IMG/VR virus record: IMGVR_UViG_3300044511_000248
Span: 1-34,536 of that record
DNA: 34,536 nucleotides
DNA from: a virus
Reading direction: 5' to 3' (one strand)
A program made the position numbers and the translations under genes. A model generated the notes under the pieces. That model saw only the letters and a program-made list of their open reading frames with translations, made no database searches and was not told the origin of the DNA. The stretch's first letter is position 1, and each line of letters opens with the position of its first letter. This document shows positions 16,717 through 24,219 of the stretch, in pieces.

Positions 16717-17145
16717 CTAGCCCTCATCCACGATGTCGTCGTCCCTCGCAGCCGAGCCAGGCAAGAGCGTGATGACCTGGCCTGGTACGCGTTGCGCCTC
16801 CTCGGCCGCAGCGATGAGTCCGTCATCCCATCCGTCATCTGACTCGGGCGGGCGCTCGCTGATGTGGCCGCCAATCTTGAGCATGCGGATGGCCTCGACG
16901 TGCCGGCGCGCAACGAGAATCGCGGCGCCAGGATCGCCCGTGCGCTCGTACTGCGAGCCGGCTAGCTGCACGTCGAAGGCCATGAGACGGGTCACGTTCC
17001 GTACGTCGACCGTCTTCTTGTTCATCTCCGACTCGATCAGTTTCTCCAATGCTTTCCGCCTAGTACGGTACTTCTCCGCCTCGCGCACGCTCGGTGTAAT
17101 GACCTTGGGCGCTTGCTTGCTCGTTGGCGGCTTCGAGGGCGGCAT
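16717..17145 (-). CDS. Putative terminase small subunit, 142 aa
   Basis: First gene of the minus-strand virion operon, directly upstream of the large terminase (3-bp gap). Basic N-terminal tail followed by helices (REAEKYRTRRKALEKLIESEMNKKTVDVRNVTRLMAFDVQLAGSQYERTG) and an acidic C-terminus ending DDDIVDEG. Size, helical content and position fit a small terminase that recognises the packaging site; no helix-turn-helix was identified with certainty. Its promoter should lie in the inverted repeat region just upstream (17155-17209). Confidence 0.6.
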   Translation of the reverse strand: MPPSKPPTSKQAPKVITPSVREAEKYRTRRKALEKLIESEMNKKTVDVRNVTRLMAFDVQLAGSQYERTGDPGAAILVARRHVEAIRMLKIGGHISERPPESDDGWDDGLIAAAEEAQRVPGQVITLLPGSAARDDDIVDEG

Positions 17146-17154
17146 CGCAGAGGA

Positions 17155-17209
17155 AGCCTACCACCGGCGCACTTCGCCGTGTACAACTATTGAACACCGG
17201 TGGTAGGCT
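17155..17209. promoter_or_regulatory. 13-bp perfect inverted repeat between divergent operons
   Basis: AGCCTACCACCGG (17155-17167) and CCGGTGGTAGGCT (17197-17209) are perfect inverted arms 29 bp apart. Between them is TGTACAACTATTGAACA (17181-17197), an imperfect palindrome that contains a TGTTCAA half-site seen in other intergenic regions. The element fills most of the gap between the small terminase (minus) and the plus-strand pair, ending 8 bp before the ATG at 17217. It is a candidate operator for both directions or a terminase recognition site. Confidence 0.6.
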
Positions 17210-17216
17210 GCCAGGC

Positions 17217-17813
17217 ATGGCCAGACCCAAGAAGCGGCTCAGTGACCCACCCCAGCCGAAACGCAAGTACACCCGGAGGAGCCCCGTGCCCAACGCGACA
17301 ACAGCCACGGAAACGCCCGATGTGGCGCGCGTGACGACCACGCGGCCATCTGTGACACCGGTCATGGCACAGGCGCCGCCACCGTGGCCCGAGCCTGGCG
17401 TGCTGTCACGCGGCTGCGACGCTCGTGGCGTGACCACCATCGCCGTCGACCATAGCTTTGCGCTCCGCATCTCCGGCAACGTGAAGGGCTACAAGATGCC
17501 GCTCCAGTCGGTCGTCGACTTCCTCGCGACGGCGCTGTGCGAGCGCTTCGAACCGCTCGTGCCGGTCGGCGCCAATCCGTCGCCGCTCCGGTCGCATCCG
17601 GGCCACCTGACCGCCGAGCTGCCGATAAGCGTCGCGGCGATGGAACGACTCGAGTCGCTCGCACGCCACCTGGACCGCGCGCCGTCCGTGCTGCTGCTCG
17701 ACTCGTGGGTCACGCACCGCTCGCTCTTCGACAAGGTCAAGTTCCCCGTCGACAACGCCTTCATCGCCACGAAGGCCGCCGTCAGTGCCGCGAAAGCCCG
17801 CGCCGCCGCCTGA
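17217..17813 (+). CDS. Hypothetical protein with basic N-terminus, 198 aa
   Basis: Two starts are possible: ATG at 17217 (MARPKKRLSDPPQPKRKYTRR..., AT-hook-like basic tail, weak ribosome site) and GTG at 17286 (175 aa) with GGAGGAG 4 nt upstream. The C-terminal 120 residues are mixed alpha/beta (TTIAVDHSFALRISGNVKGYKMPLQSVVDFLATALCERF) without a known family. It overlaps the next gene by 29 bp. Transcribed away from the terminase; the pair 17217-18378 is a plus-strand island among minus-strand genes. DNA binding is suggested by the basic tail only. Confidence 0.6.
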   Translation: MARPKKRLSDPPQPKRKYTRRSPVPNATTATETPDVARVTTTRPSVTPVMAQAPPPWPEPGVLSRGCDARGVTTIAVDHSFALRISGNVKGYKMPLQSVVDFLATALCERFEPLVPVGANPSPLRSHPGHLTAELPISVAAMERLESLARHLDRAPSVLLLDSWVTHRSLFDKVKFPVDNAFIATKAAVSAAKARAAA

Positions 17814-18378
17814 GCTTCGGGTCGACGAAGCGGCGCTCGACCACTGGCTCAGGCTCGACCACCGACCTGGACTGCGGGCGGCGACGCTCGAACTGCTCAC
17901 CACGCTTCTCGGCACTGCGTCATACGTCGAAACCGTGGCTGCCATCCGCGCCAATCCAGCCGCGGCACGACGTGCTGTCGTTGCACGCGCCAAAGCCGCG
18001 TTCCTCGGACGTGAACTGCGTGACAGTGCGTTTCGCGTTATCCGGCAACCGCCAGGCGTGATCCTTGACCGTACCGTGGTTCGGCTCGCGTTTGACCGCA
18101 TCGCTCACGACCTGAGTACGTTCGGCCTCAGCTACAAGGAGATCGCCGACCTCGACCGCGAGCGGGTACGGGTGCTGCCGGATGGCATCTGGCTCTGGTG
18201 GGCGAACGCGTGGCTGCCGTTCGCCACAGACGCGGCGGGCGCGAATGCGGTGCGGCTCTGGCTCGACTTTCGCGGCAAGCGGGCGGGCGCGCTCCTCGGC
18301 TCGCTCGTAAACCCGGTGGCTTCCGTCGGCGCGGACCACATCAAGAAGGCCGTGGCGCGGTGGCGAGCGCCGCTGTGA
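17785..18378 (+). CDS. Hypothetical protein, faintly tyrosine-recombinase-like, 197 aa
   Basis: GTG start inside the end of the preceding gene (29-bp overlap). Helical N-terminal half, then LSYKEIADLDRERVRVLPDGIWLWWANAWLPFATDAAGANAVRLWLDFRG...GALLGSLVNPVASVGADHIKKAVARW. The order of helix, short strands, WLPF...LRLWLDFRG, LL.S and final helix recalls the catalytic domain of phage integrases. However, the R-H-R-Y catalytic residues are not in place, so it would be an inactive relative if related at all. It converges on and overlaps the VRR-NUC gene by 38 bp. Confidence 0.55.
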   Translation: MPRKPAPPPELRVDEAALDHWLRLDHRPGLRAATLELLTTLLGTASYVETVAAIRANPAAARRAVVARAKAAFLGRELRDSAFRVIRQPPGVILDRTVVRLAFDRIAHDLSTFGLSYKEIADLDRERVRVLPDGIWLWWANAWLPFATDAAGANAVRLWLDFRGKRAGALLGSLVNPVASVGADHIKKAVARWRAPL

Positions 18379-18697
18379 TGTCCTCGACTGACCGCGCCTC
18401 AACGTACAGCCCGCCGAGCCGCTGGAACATCTGCCGAAACCACTCCTGATTCTTGCTCAGCTTCGCGCGTCCGGTCTTGCACTCGACGGCGAGCGCGCGG
18501 CCCTTCCACGTCCCGCCCAGGATGCCGCCGATGTCCGCGATCCCGGTCATGCCGACGGACACGATGCGCTCCCCGTCTAGCGCCCGGAACGTGCCGCACG
18601 TCTGCCGCCATGCCCGGACGTCGGTGCGGCCGTTGAGGTAGACGATGCAGTCGTCCACGAGCTTCGTGTGGGCGGCGCTGGAGCCCTGAGCGGTCAC
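18341..18697 (-). CDS. VRR-NUC domain nuclease, 118 aa
   Basis: GTG start at 18697 overlaps the stop of the upstream gene (GTGA). The protein matches the small phage VRR-NUC nucleases of the PD-(D/E)XK superfamily: N-terminal helix HTKLVDDCIVYLN, then GMTGIADIGGILGGTWKGRALAVECKTGRAKLSKNQEWFRQMFQRLGGLYVEARSVEDI. The catalytic D (in GIADIGG), E and K (in AVECKTG) are all present. Such enzymes are structure-specific (Holliday junction or flap) nucleases used in phage recombination or replication. Last gene of the early minus-strand operon. Confidence 0.87.
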   Translation of the reverse strand: MTAQGSSAAHTKLVDDCIVYLNGRTDVRAWRQTCGTFRALDGERIVSVGMTGIADIGGILGGTWKGRALAVECKTGRAKLSKNQEWFRQMFQRLGGLYVEARSVEDITAALATAPRPS

Positions 18698-18936
18698 GGG
18701 CTGCCCTTCATTCTCGTGGGCCACAGCATCGTCCGCGCTGGTGGGCGTGGTGATGTAGTGGCGATGTCCTGGATCGCCGGACCCGGCCCGAACACCCGCG
18801 CCATCAGCTTCTTGTACCGATCGAGACACCGCTTGTGGGCGCCAGTCTCCACCGGTTTACGCGGCACCTTGTGGCAGAACGGGCACCACTGAAACGACGC
18901 CCGGAGCGCTGCGGCGCTGAAGCCTGGATGTGTCAT
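18694..18936 (-). CDS. Small zinc-finger-like protein, 80 aa
   Basis: ATG start overlaps the stop of the zinc-ribbon gene as ATGA. Contains WCPFCHK near residue 18 and a later HKRCLDRYKK, giving a possible Cys2-His/Cys zinc site, followed by a Pro/Arg-rich tail. Function unknown; many phages carry such mini-zinc proteins near helicases and nucleases. Translationally coupled to VRR-NUC downstream (GTGA). Confidence 0.6.
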   Translation of the reverse strand: MTHPGFSAAALRASFQWCPFCHKVPRKPVETGAHKRCLDRYKKLMARVFGPGPAIQDIATTSPRPPARTMLWPTRMKGSP

Positions 18937-19172
18937 GGTCCAGGCGCCCGCATCTTGCACGCGCGAATGACAGCGCCCGTCTTCCTGTGTGCGCGCTGAA
19001 GTTCTAGCTTGAGGAAGCGCACCTCCGACTCAAGGTCATGAAGGCGAGCTTTCAGTCGCAGTTCCGCGTGGCAAATGCAGTGCGGGTCGAGTGGTCGCCC
19101 ATGACAGTGGGCCTGGTTCGTGCAAATCACCGATCGATGCCGCTTGCGACCGCAGTCCACGCAGATGGTCAT
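18933..19172 (-). CDS. Small zinc-ribbon/coiled-coil protein, 79 aa
   Basis: ATG start overlaps the helicase stop (ATGA) with GGAGGGACGGAG just upstream. The N-terminal 35 residues hold six cysteines and several histidines (MTICVDCGRKRHRSVICTNQAHCHG, then HCICH), probably a zinc-binding module. The rest is a coiled coil (ARLHDLESEVRFLKLELQRAHRK). No family recognised; a regulator or partner of the adjacent helicase is possible from position. Confidence 0.6.
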   Translation of the reverse strand: MTICVDCGRKRHRSVICTNQAHCHGRPLDPHCICHAELRLKARLHDLESEVRFLKLELQRAHRKTGAVIRACKMRAPGP

Positions 19173-20596
19173 CTCCGTCCCTCCGCTGTCATCGCCAACA
19201 GCGCCGCATCCGGATACCCACCGAACCGAGCCCGCCAGCGGTGGAAACTCCAGCCTCGCTTGTAGCCTTTCAGGATCCGCTCGCGTTCGATGCGGATCCA
19301 GAAGTCGCGCCGCTCGCTCATCGGCGCCGGTGGCCGCACCTCGCCCGGCGCGAGTTCGCGCACTGACCGCCCTCGCGTCCGCATGTCGATCGCCTTCACC
19401 GGCTTGCTGTACCCGCACTGCGGGCACGGCCCCGCGAATGCGTACACCGCGAAGCACCGCTCGCACCTTCGGCACTTGGGGCCCGTCGGCTTCTTCGGGT
19501 CGGCCACGACGCCCTCGAGCGTGTAGTCCGCCGTCAGGTCCCGCGTCGGCCACCCGAGCCGGACCGTGTTGCCGCCGCAGTCGATGACGAGCGCGTGCGC
19601 CTTGCCGCCGAACGGCCGAAGACCACGACCCACCATCTGAAGGAACAGTCCGAGGCTTTGGGTCGGCCGCGCGAGCAGGACGCACTCGACGGCCGGGCAG
19701 TCGAAGCCCTCGGTCACGATGCCGACGTTGCTCACGAGCCGCGTGGTGCCGGAGCGGAGCCGCGCGAATATCGCGTTCCGCTCGGCCTTCTGTGTCGTCC
19801 CGTCAACATGCTCGGCCGTCCACCCTCGAGATCGAGCGTAGGTCACGAGCGCCTCGCTGTGCGCCACCGTGACCGCGAAGCAGAGCGTCAACGCCGGCTG
19901 GCCCGAGAGGACGGCGTGGCTCTCCCACGCGCTTATGACGTCGGGTATGGATTTCATAACGATCGGCTGGAGCTCGTCCTCGGCGTAGTCGCCGCCCACG
20001 CGCCGGAGACCGCGGAGGTCCGGATTCACGTCCGCGAAGATGCGGGGGGGCACGAGGTGGCCGTCCGCGATGAGCCGCTCCGGCGTCGTCGCGACCAAGA
20101 TGGACTGGAAACCGGCCATGCCGAGGCCGCGGCCAGAGGTCGTGAACGGCGTAGCGGTGGGGCCAACCACGAACGCGGACGGGTAGCGGGCGAGCAGCTT
20201 GCGGTACGACTCGGCGACTGCGTGGTGCGCCTCGTCGATGATGACAAGCTGCGCTTCGGGCGCCGCCCGCCGAGCGAGTGTCTGGATGCTCGCCACCTGC
20301 ACGAGCGGCTCGGGGTCCGCCCGTGGGTCGTCGGCCATGATGACCCCGGCCGGAACCCCGAAGCCCTCCGGGTCAGGCATCGTCACGCGGTCGTAAATCT
20401 GGTCGATGAGTTCCTTGCGGTGGGCGACGACGAGCACGCGCTTACCCCGGCTCGTGGCCGCGCGGACCATCTCCCCGAGGATCGTCGTCTTCCCGCACCC
20501 AGTCGGGCCCACCAGCACGACGCGACGCTTGCCGGCGCGGAACTCGTCCGACACCGCGCGAATCGCGTTGTCCTGGTATGGACGCAGGGTGAGCAC
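19169..20596 (-). CDS. DEAH-box SF2 helicase with C-terminal zinc ribbon, 475 aa
   Basis: GTG start right after the upstream stop (GAGAGG upstream). ATP-dependent nucleic-acid translocase of the phage RAD25/type I restriction-like SF2 group. Motif I is GPTGCGKT (30-37), Ia VVAHRKEL, II DEAH (121-124), III GPTATP (145-150) and VI QMVGRGLRP (320-328). A four-cysteine ribbon follows (C375, C378, C391, C394; C381 is nearby), then a C-terminal WSFHRWRARFGGYPD segment common in phage versions. Likely role in replication or recombination; the nuclease and zinc proteins downstream are translationally coupled to it. Confidence 0.93.
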   Translation of the reverse strand: MLTLRPYQDNAIRAVSDEFRAGKRRVVLVGPTGCGKTTILGEMVRAATSRGKRVLVVAHRKELIDQIYDRVTMPDPEGFGVPAGVIMADDPRADPEPLVQVASIQTLARRAAPEAQLVIIDEAHHAVAESYRKLLARYPSAFVVGPTATPFTTSGRGLGMAGFQSILVATTPERLIADGHLVPPRIFADVNPDLRGLRRVGGDYAEDELQPIVMKSIPDVISAWESHAVLSGQPALTLCFAVTVAHSEALVTYARSRGWTAEHVDGTTQKAERNAIFARLRSGTTRLVSNVGIVTEGFDCPAVECVLLARPTQSLGLFLQMVGRGLRPFGGKAHALVIDCGGNTVRLGWPTRDLTADYTLEGVVADPKKPTGPKCRRCERCFAVYAFAGPCPQCGYSKPVKAIDMRTRGRSVRELAPGEVRPPAPMSERRDFWIRIERERILKGYKRGWSFHRWRARFGGYPDAALLAMTAEGRR

Positions 20597-20598
20597 GT

Positions 20599-20844
20599 CT
20601 AGTACCTCTCCCCGTCGAGCAGCGGAACCCCCGTCCACCCGATCCGTTCCTCGTCGGGCGCCGCGCACCCGTTCACGGCGATGTCATGCCGCCGCATCCA
20701 GTCCCGCACCGCGGCCTCGTGGGCGTCGTCGACCTGCCAGATGCCACGGCCTCGGTACGAGCAGCCGAGCGCGAGGACTTCCGCTAGCAAGGCGGGCGTC
20801 AGGGCGCAGCCACTGAGCGACGTTTCGAGGTGATGCGTCTTCAT
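20599..20844 (-). CDS. Hypothetical protein, 81 aa
   Basis: ATG (MKTHHLETSLSGCALTPALLAEVLALGC) overlaps the stop of the preceding 65-aa gene (ATGA). The N-terminal extension of the open frame is antisense-like and was removed. Contains a hydrophobic helix LTPALLAEVLALG and an acidic helix DDAHEAAVRDWMRRHD. No family recognised. Part of a chain of coupled small genes between the methyltransferase and the DEAH helicase. Confidence 0.55.
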   Translation of the reverse strand: MKTHHLETSLSGCALTPALLAEVLALGCSYRGRGIWQVDDAHEAAVRDWMRRHDIAVNGCAAPDEERIGWTGVPLLDGERY

Positions 20845-21038
20845 GCGCCCTCCCGCTCGTGCTGCGAACCCAACGCCTGCACGAACCGCCACGAGCCGGG
20901 CAGCGCCGCCCACCACGAGAGGGGGCGCGTCACGAGCTTGCGCAGGTCCGTGCCGAAGCCGCCGCGGACGGCGACCATGCGCACGCGCTCGTGCCCGTGC
21001 TCGTCGGTCCAGCGGCGCTCGTAGCAGCCGTCTTTCAC
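20841..21038 (-). CDS. Hypothetical protein, 65 aa
   Basis: GTG start overlaps the stop of the upstream gene (GTGA). Basic, Trp-containing protein (MKDGCYERRWTDEHGHERVRMVAVRGGFGTDLRKLVTRPLSWW). No recognisable domain. Kept because of the exact stop-start overlaps on both sides. Confidence 0.5.
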   Translation of the reverse strand: MKDGCYERRWTDEHGHERVRMVAVRGGFGTDLRKLVTRPLSWWAALPGSWRFVQALGSQHEREGA

Positions 21039-21229
21039 GAGTCATCCTCCGGGTCGTGCCACAGGATCACCGGCCCGATCTCCCGCCCGTCGCCCAAGAG
21101 CGCCAGCACGGGGCGCACGGCCTGTAGGGGCAGCGGCGCGAGAGGGGCGCAGTCGACCTCGGACACGAGCGCGTCAAGGCCCACGGCGTGGCGCAGGGCG
21201 GTGTAGAGGTCGGGGTCGGGGTGGCTCAC
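21035..21229 (-). CDS. Hypothetical protein, 64 aa
   Basis: GTG start at 21229 (VSHPDPDLYTALRHAVGLDALV) forms a GTGA overlap with the preceding stop; the longer frame is rejected. Acidic C-terminus ILWHDPEDDS. No domain recognised. Support comes from the overlap pattern and amino acid composition. Confidence 0.5.
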   Translation of the reverse strand: MSHPDPDLYTALRHAVGLDALVSEVDCAPLAPLPLQAVRPVLALLGDGREIGPVILWHDPEDDS

Positions 21230-21522
21230 TCGTCCACCGTCCTCTCGAAGAGGGGCACCAGCGGCCCGCGCACCGGCGCCTTGCCGAGTCCGAGCGCGTC
21301 CTTGAGGAGCTTCCGCTCCTTGAGCCATGCCTTGTACGGGTGATGCTCGCGCGGCCCGAACGGGTAAGCCGCGTCGCAGTGCGCCAGAACCTCGCTGGCC
21401 GAGTTGGACGCGGCGACCTCAGACAGCGCCTCGATGATGCGCTTGCGTGCTTGCCGGCGCCAGTAACCCGGGGCCACGTTCTGCTGGGCGAAGAAGCGGC
21501 GCGCTCGCTCGGCTGGAGTCAT
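21226..21522 (-). CDS. Hypothetical phage protein, 98 aa
   Basis: ATG start (MTPAERARRFFAQQNVAPGYWRRQARKR) overlaps the upstream stop (ATGA). Basic helical N-terminus, then AHCDAAYPFGPREHHPYKAWLKERKLLKDALG, a phrase that looks like a conserved phage family of unknown function. Ends FERTVDE. May bind nucleic acid through its basic helices; not established. Confidence 0.6.
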   Translation of the reverse strand: MTPAERARRFFAQQNVAPGYWRRQARKRIIEALSEVAASNSASEVLAHCDAAYPFGPREHHPYKAWLKERKLLKDALGLGKAPVRGPLVPLFERTVDE

Positions 21523-21722
21523 GTGCTCGTCCGTTCCACGCGATCGACCGCGTCGTAGAGTTCCCCGAGCAGGGTGCACATGGTTCGCGGATGTCCGCCG
21601 TTCGGGAGCCGCGACAGGTCGCGCAAGTCGCGCGCACGGGCCAGGACCGCGGCCACGGCGATGCGGCGGGCACGGTAGCGGTGGATGGCGGCGCGAAGGC
21701 CGTGGGCCAGATCAGACAGCAT
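21519..21722 (-). CDS. Hypothetical helical protein, 67 aa
   Basis: The ATG at 21722 overlaps the methyltransferase stop by 11 bp (ATGCTGTCTGA); a GTG 36 nt earlier would overlap more. Arg/Leu/Ala-rich helices (LAHGLRAAIHRYRARRIAVAAVLARARDL) and a second helix TMCTLLGELYDAVDRVE. No family known. A similar 11-bp overlap (ATGCTAGCTGA) joins the SNF2-like helicase to its upstream gene. Confidence 0.5.
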   Translation of the reverse strand: MLSDLAHGLRAAIHRYRARRIAVAAVLARARDLRDLSRLPNGGHPRTMCTLLGELYDAVDRVERTST

Positions 21723-22614
21723 CGGCCGCAGCTCCAAAGTCGAAAGCCAGTTGGTCACGCGCCGTCTCCAGGTTCTTCACGCCGATACGCCAGTACTCCG
21801 GCTTGAGCTCGGCGCCTACGAACTTGCGACCGCACCGCAGCGACACCACCCCCTCCGACGCGATGCCGCCGAACGGCGAGAACACCGTGTCACCTGCGTT
21901 GGAGTAGAGCCGCACCACTCGCTCGATGAGGTCGAGCTGCAACGGGCACATGTGCTTTTCGTCGCGGTCGTCGCGCGCCTGCTGCACGTTCAGCACGTTC
22001 GTCTGGTCGATGGTCATCCAGACGGGCGACGCCCACTCCTGCCACTGGTTGAGCGTGAAGCTCCGCTCCGTGTGCGTCACCGGAACCACGAGCGGGTCTT
22101 CGTCGGACGCCCACTTGCGAAAGTAGAGCACGTACTCGGCGAGGCCCATGCGTGAGAACGTCGAGTCAGCCCGAAGCTGCTTGTAGAGCAGGCCATGCGC
22201 CTTCGTCCTCTGCATCTCCGTGACAGGGCACTTCCAGACGGTACACCGCGAGTGGTACTTCCAGCCCGCGGACTCGTGCACACGGATGAGGTCACCCGGA
22301 AAGTCCCGCAGACCAGCCCGGCCCGCGCTTCCCTTGTAGTCCACGAGGTCCTTGCAGTGGACCGCGCAGAGTCGGCCTGGCCGCGTGATGCGAAGCAACT
22401 CGCCGACGATGAACCCGTAGTGGGTCAGGAACTCGCGGTCGCTCGCGGCGTTGCCCATGTCCCGCTCGGAGGCGGAGTACGTGTACACGCTCGAGAACGG
22501 CGGCGAGAAGACGCTCAGGTCCACGCTGTTGTCAGGCATGGCACGGACAACATCGACGCAGTCGGCGTTGTAGAAGCTCCAGTCCGGCCCGTGAATCTGG
22601 TCAATCACCTGCAT
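21712..22614 (-). CDS. DNA methyltransferase (beta class, SPPF motif), 300 aa
   Basis: ATG at 22614 with GGAGGGAC before it, joined to the helicase stop as TGATG. S-adenosylmethionine-dependent amino-methyltransferase of the N-4/N-6 DNA methylase family. Motif IV is SPPF (37-40) near the N-terminus and the SAM-binding motif FSPFGGIASEG lies near the C-terminus (about 245-255), the order of the beta class. SPP[YFW] is seen in N4-cytosine and some N6-adenine enzymes, so the base cannot be decided. No cognate restriction enzyme is adjacent; likely an orphan enzyme protecting phage DNA. Confidence 0.9.
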   Translation of the reverse strand: MQVIDQIHGPDWSFYNADCVDVVRAMPDNSVDLSVFSPPFSSVYTYSASERDMGNAASDREFLTHYGFIVGELLRITRPGRLCAVHCKDLVDYKGSAGRAGLRDFPGDLIRVHESAGWKYHSRCTVWKCPVTEMQRTKAHGLLYKQLRADSTFSRMGLAEYVLYFRKWASDEDPLVVPVTHTERSFTLNQWQEWASPVWMTIDQTNVLNVQQARDDRDEKHMCPLQLDLIERVVRLYSNAGDTVFSPFGGIASEGVVSLRCGRKFVGAELKPEYWRIGVKNLETARDQLAFDFGAAADAV

Positions 22615-24017
22615 CAGTCCCTCCTCATCCAGCGCGGTAGTTCGAAGCAAACAGACGCGGCGTAGGTGCCTGGCTTCGCGTAAGCGCGGCGGTTGCGCCG
22701 TGCGGCATCGAACATCGAGGACTTCATCGTCTCGAAGTCGCCTCGCTTACGCTCCAAGATGGCCCACACAGGCCGTTCCGTTGATGCCATCACGACGTGA
22801 ACGTGGACTGGTCGCTGTTGTCCGAAGCGCCACACGCGCCGAATGGCCTGGTAGTACGACTCGAAGCTGTAGGTCGCGCCGACGAACACCACCCTGGCGC
22901 AGTGCTGTAGGTTGAGCCCAAAGCCCGCGATCTTGGGCTTAGTGAGCAGCGCCGGGATCGACCCGTCCGCGAAGCCAACGAGTCGGAGTTCCTTCTTGTC
23001 GGGCGAATCCGGCCCGCGCACCTCGACCAGTCCAGGAAGAACGTCAGCGACGGCGGCACGAACCGCATCCGCTTCGTAGTCCGTCTCACACCAGAGCAAC
23101 CACGGTTCGTGCGGCTCCGCTGCGACGATGGCCGCGACTTGGCCCGCGCGCGCGTCCGCCGTCCGACGTCGCTCACCGTGCACGCTCGTCGCATTGAGTT
23201 CGACGGTGCGAAAGAGCGTACCGCGCTCAACGTCAGCCCCGCCACCATCCTCGGCGTCAACGACGTGCTCGTGGGTCACGAGGTCAGGCAACACATAGCC
23301 GGAGTCGCTGAAGTCGCCCAGGTCCGACGGCAACGACCCCATGACCGCCCACGAGGACACCCAATCCCAGAAGTCCTCGACAGCGTGGCCTTTGAGCCGG
23401 TAGGTGCCGAAGGTACTCGTGTCGTTGATGAACCACCGCGCAATCATCTGGTGGCTCGACATCACGTCCAAAAACTCGGCGTGGTTGCCGAGTTCCAAGT
23501 GGTCGTTTGGCGCCGGAGTGGCCGTGCATGCGAGCTTGTATGGCGTCCGTGCGAACGCATCGAAGATGGCGCGCTTCGTCGAGCCGGAGTACGCCTTGAG
23601 GATGCTCGACTCGTCTAGCACGACTCCTCCGAAGGTGGATGCGTCGAATCGGTCGAGGCGTTCGTAGTTCGTTACGACGATCGGGCCGATAGCGCCCCCT
23701 TCATCTCGCGCATAGGCCGTGCCGGCAACATGGCAGCGTGCCGCCTCCCGGACGGTCTGCTGCGCCACGGCCAGCGGCGCGAGAATGAGCACCGGCTTGC
23801 CCGTGTGAACGGAGACCTGGTGAGCCCATTCAAGCTGGCACCGCGTTTTCCCCATGCCCGTGTCCAAGAACAGCGCAGCACGGCCCTGCCTGACTGCCCA
23901 GCGCACCACCTGCGCCTGGAACGGGAAAAGGTCGGCGCTCAGCGCGGTGGGCTCGAACCCGCTCGGTGGTACGCGCAGCGTCTTGCTGGAGATGAACTGC
24001 TCGTACTCAGCTAGCAT
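22614..24017 (-). CDS. SNF2-like SF2 helicase/translocase, 467 aa
   Basis: ATG at 24017 (MLAEYEQFISSKTLRVPPSGFE) overlaps the upstream stop by 11 bp. Helicase motifs: Q-like FPFQAQVVRW (31-40), Walker A DTGMGKT (52-58), motif II VVLDESS (132-138, DES instead of DEAH), motif III TATPAPND (165-172), motif V KPKIAGFGLNLQHC, and motif VI YYQAIRRVWRFGQ, typical of SNF2 ATPases. Usually a DNA translocase. Phages often carry this gene directly before a DNA methyltransferase, as here; a role in overcoming host restriction or in replication is plausible. Confidence 0.9.
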   Translation of the reverse strand: MLAEYEQFISSKTLRVPPSGFEPTALSADLFPFQAQVVRWAVRQGRAALFLDTGMGKTRCQLEWAHQVSVHTGKPVLILAPLAVAQQTVREAARCHVAGTAYARDEGGAIGPIVVTNYERLDRFDASTFGGVVLDESSILKAYSGSTKRAIFDAFARTPYKLACTATPAPNDHLELGNHAEFLDVMSSHQMIARWFINDTSTFGTYRLKGHAVEDFWDWVSSWAVMGSLPSDLGDFSDSGYVLPDLVTHEHVVDAEDGGGADVERGTLFRTVELNATSVHGERRRTADARAGQVAAIVAAEPHEPWLLWCETDYEADAVRAAVADVLPGLVEVRGPDSPDKKELRLVGFADGSIPALLTKPKIAGFGLNLQHCARVVFVGATYSFESYYQAIRRVWRFGQQRPVHVHVVMASTERPVWAILERKRGDFETMKSSMFDAARRNRRAYAKPGTYAASVCFELPRWMRRD

Positions 24018-24219
24018 GTTCACGATCCGCCATCGCCAGGTGATGCTCCACGGAGCCCGCCGTCGCCAGGTTGGCCCGACGGTAGATGCGGTCTTCGACG
24101 TATGCTGCCGCCATCCACCACGCCGCCGCGAGGTGGTACGGCCGACCGCCATTCACGAGGTTGCGCCGCATCTCGGCCAACGCAGCGACCTTGAGCGACT
24201 TGACGTCATCCAGCGACAT
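24007..24219 (-). CDS. Hypothetical small helical protein, 70 aa
   Basis: ATG start (MSLDDVKSLKVAALAEMRRNLVNGGRPYHLAAAWWMAAAYVEDRIYRRA) inside the end of the preceding zinc gene (14-bp overlap). Helical with an aromatic/alanine stretch AAAWWMAAAYVEDRIY. No known family. Its translation probably couples to the SNF2-like helicase. Confidence 0.6.
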   Translation of the reverse strand: MSLDDVKSLKVAALAEMRRNLVNGGRPYHLAAAWWMAAAYVEDRIYRRANLATAGSVEHHLAMADREHAS

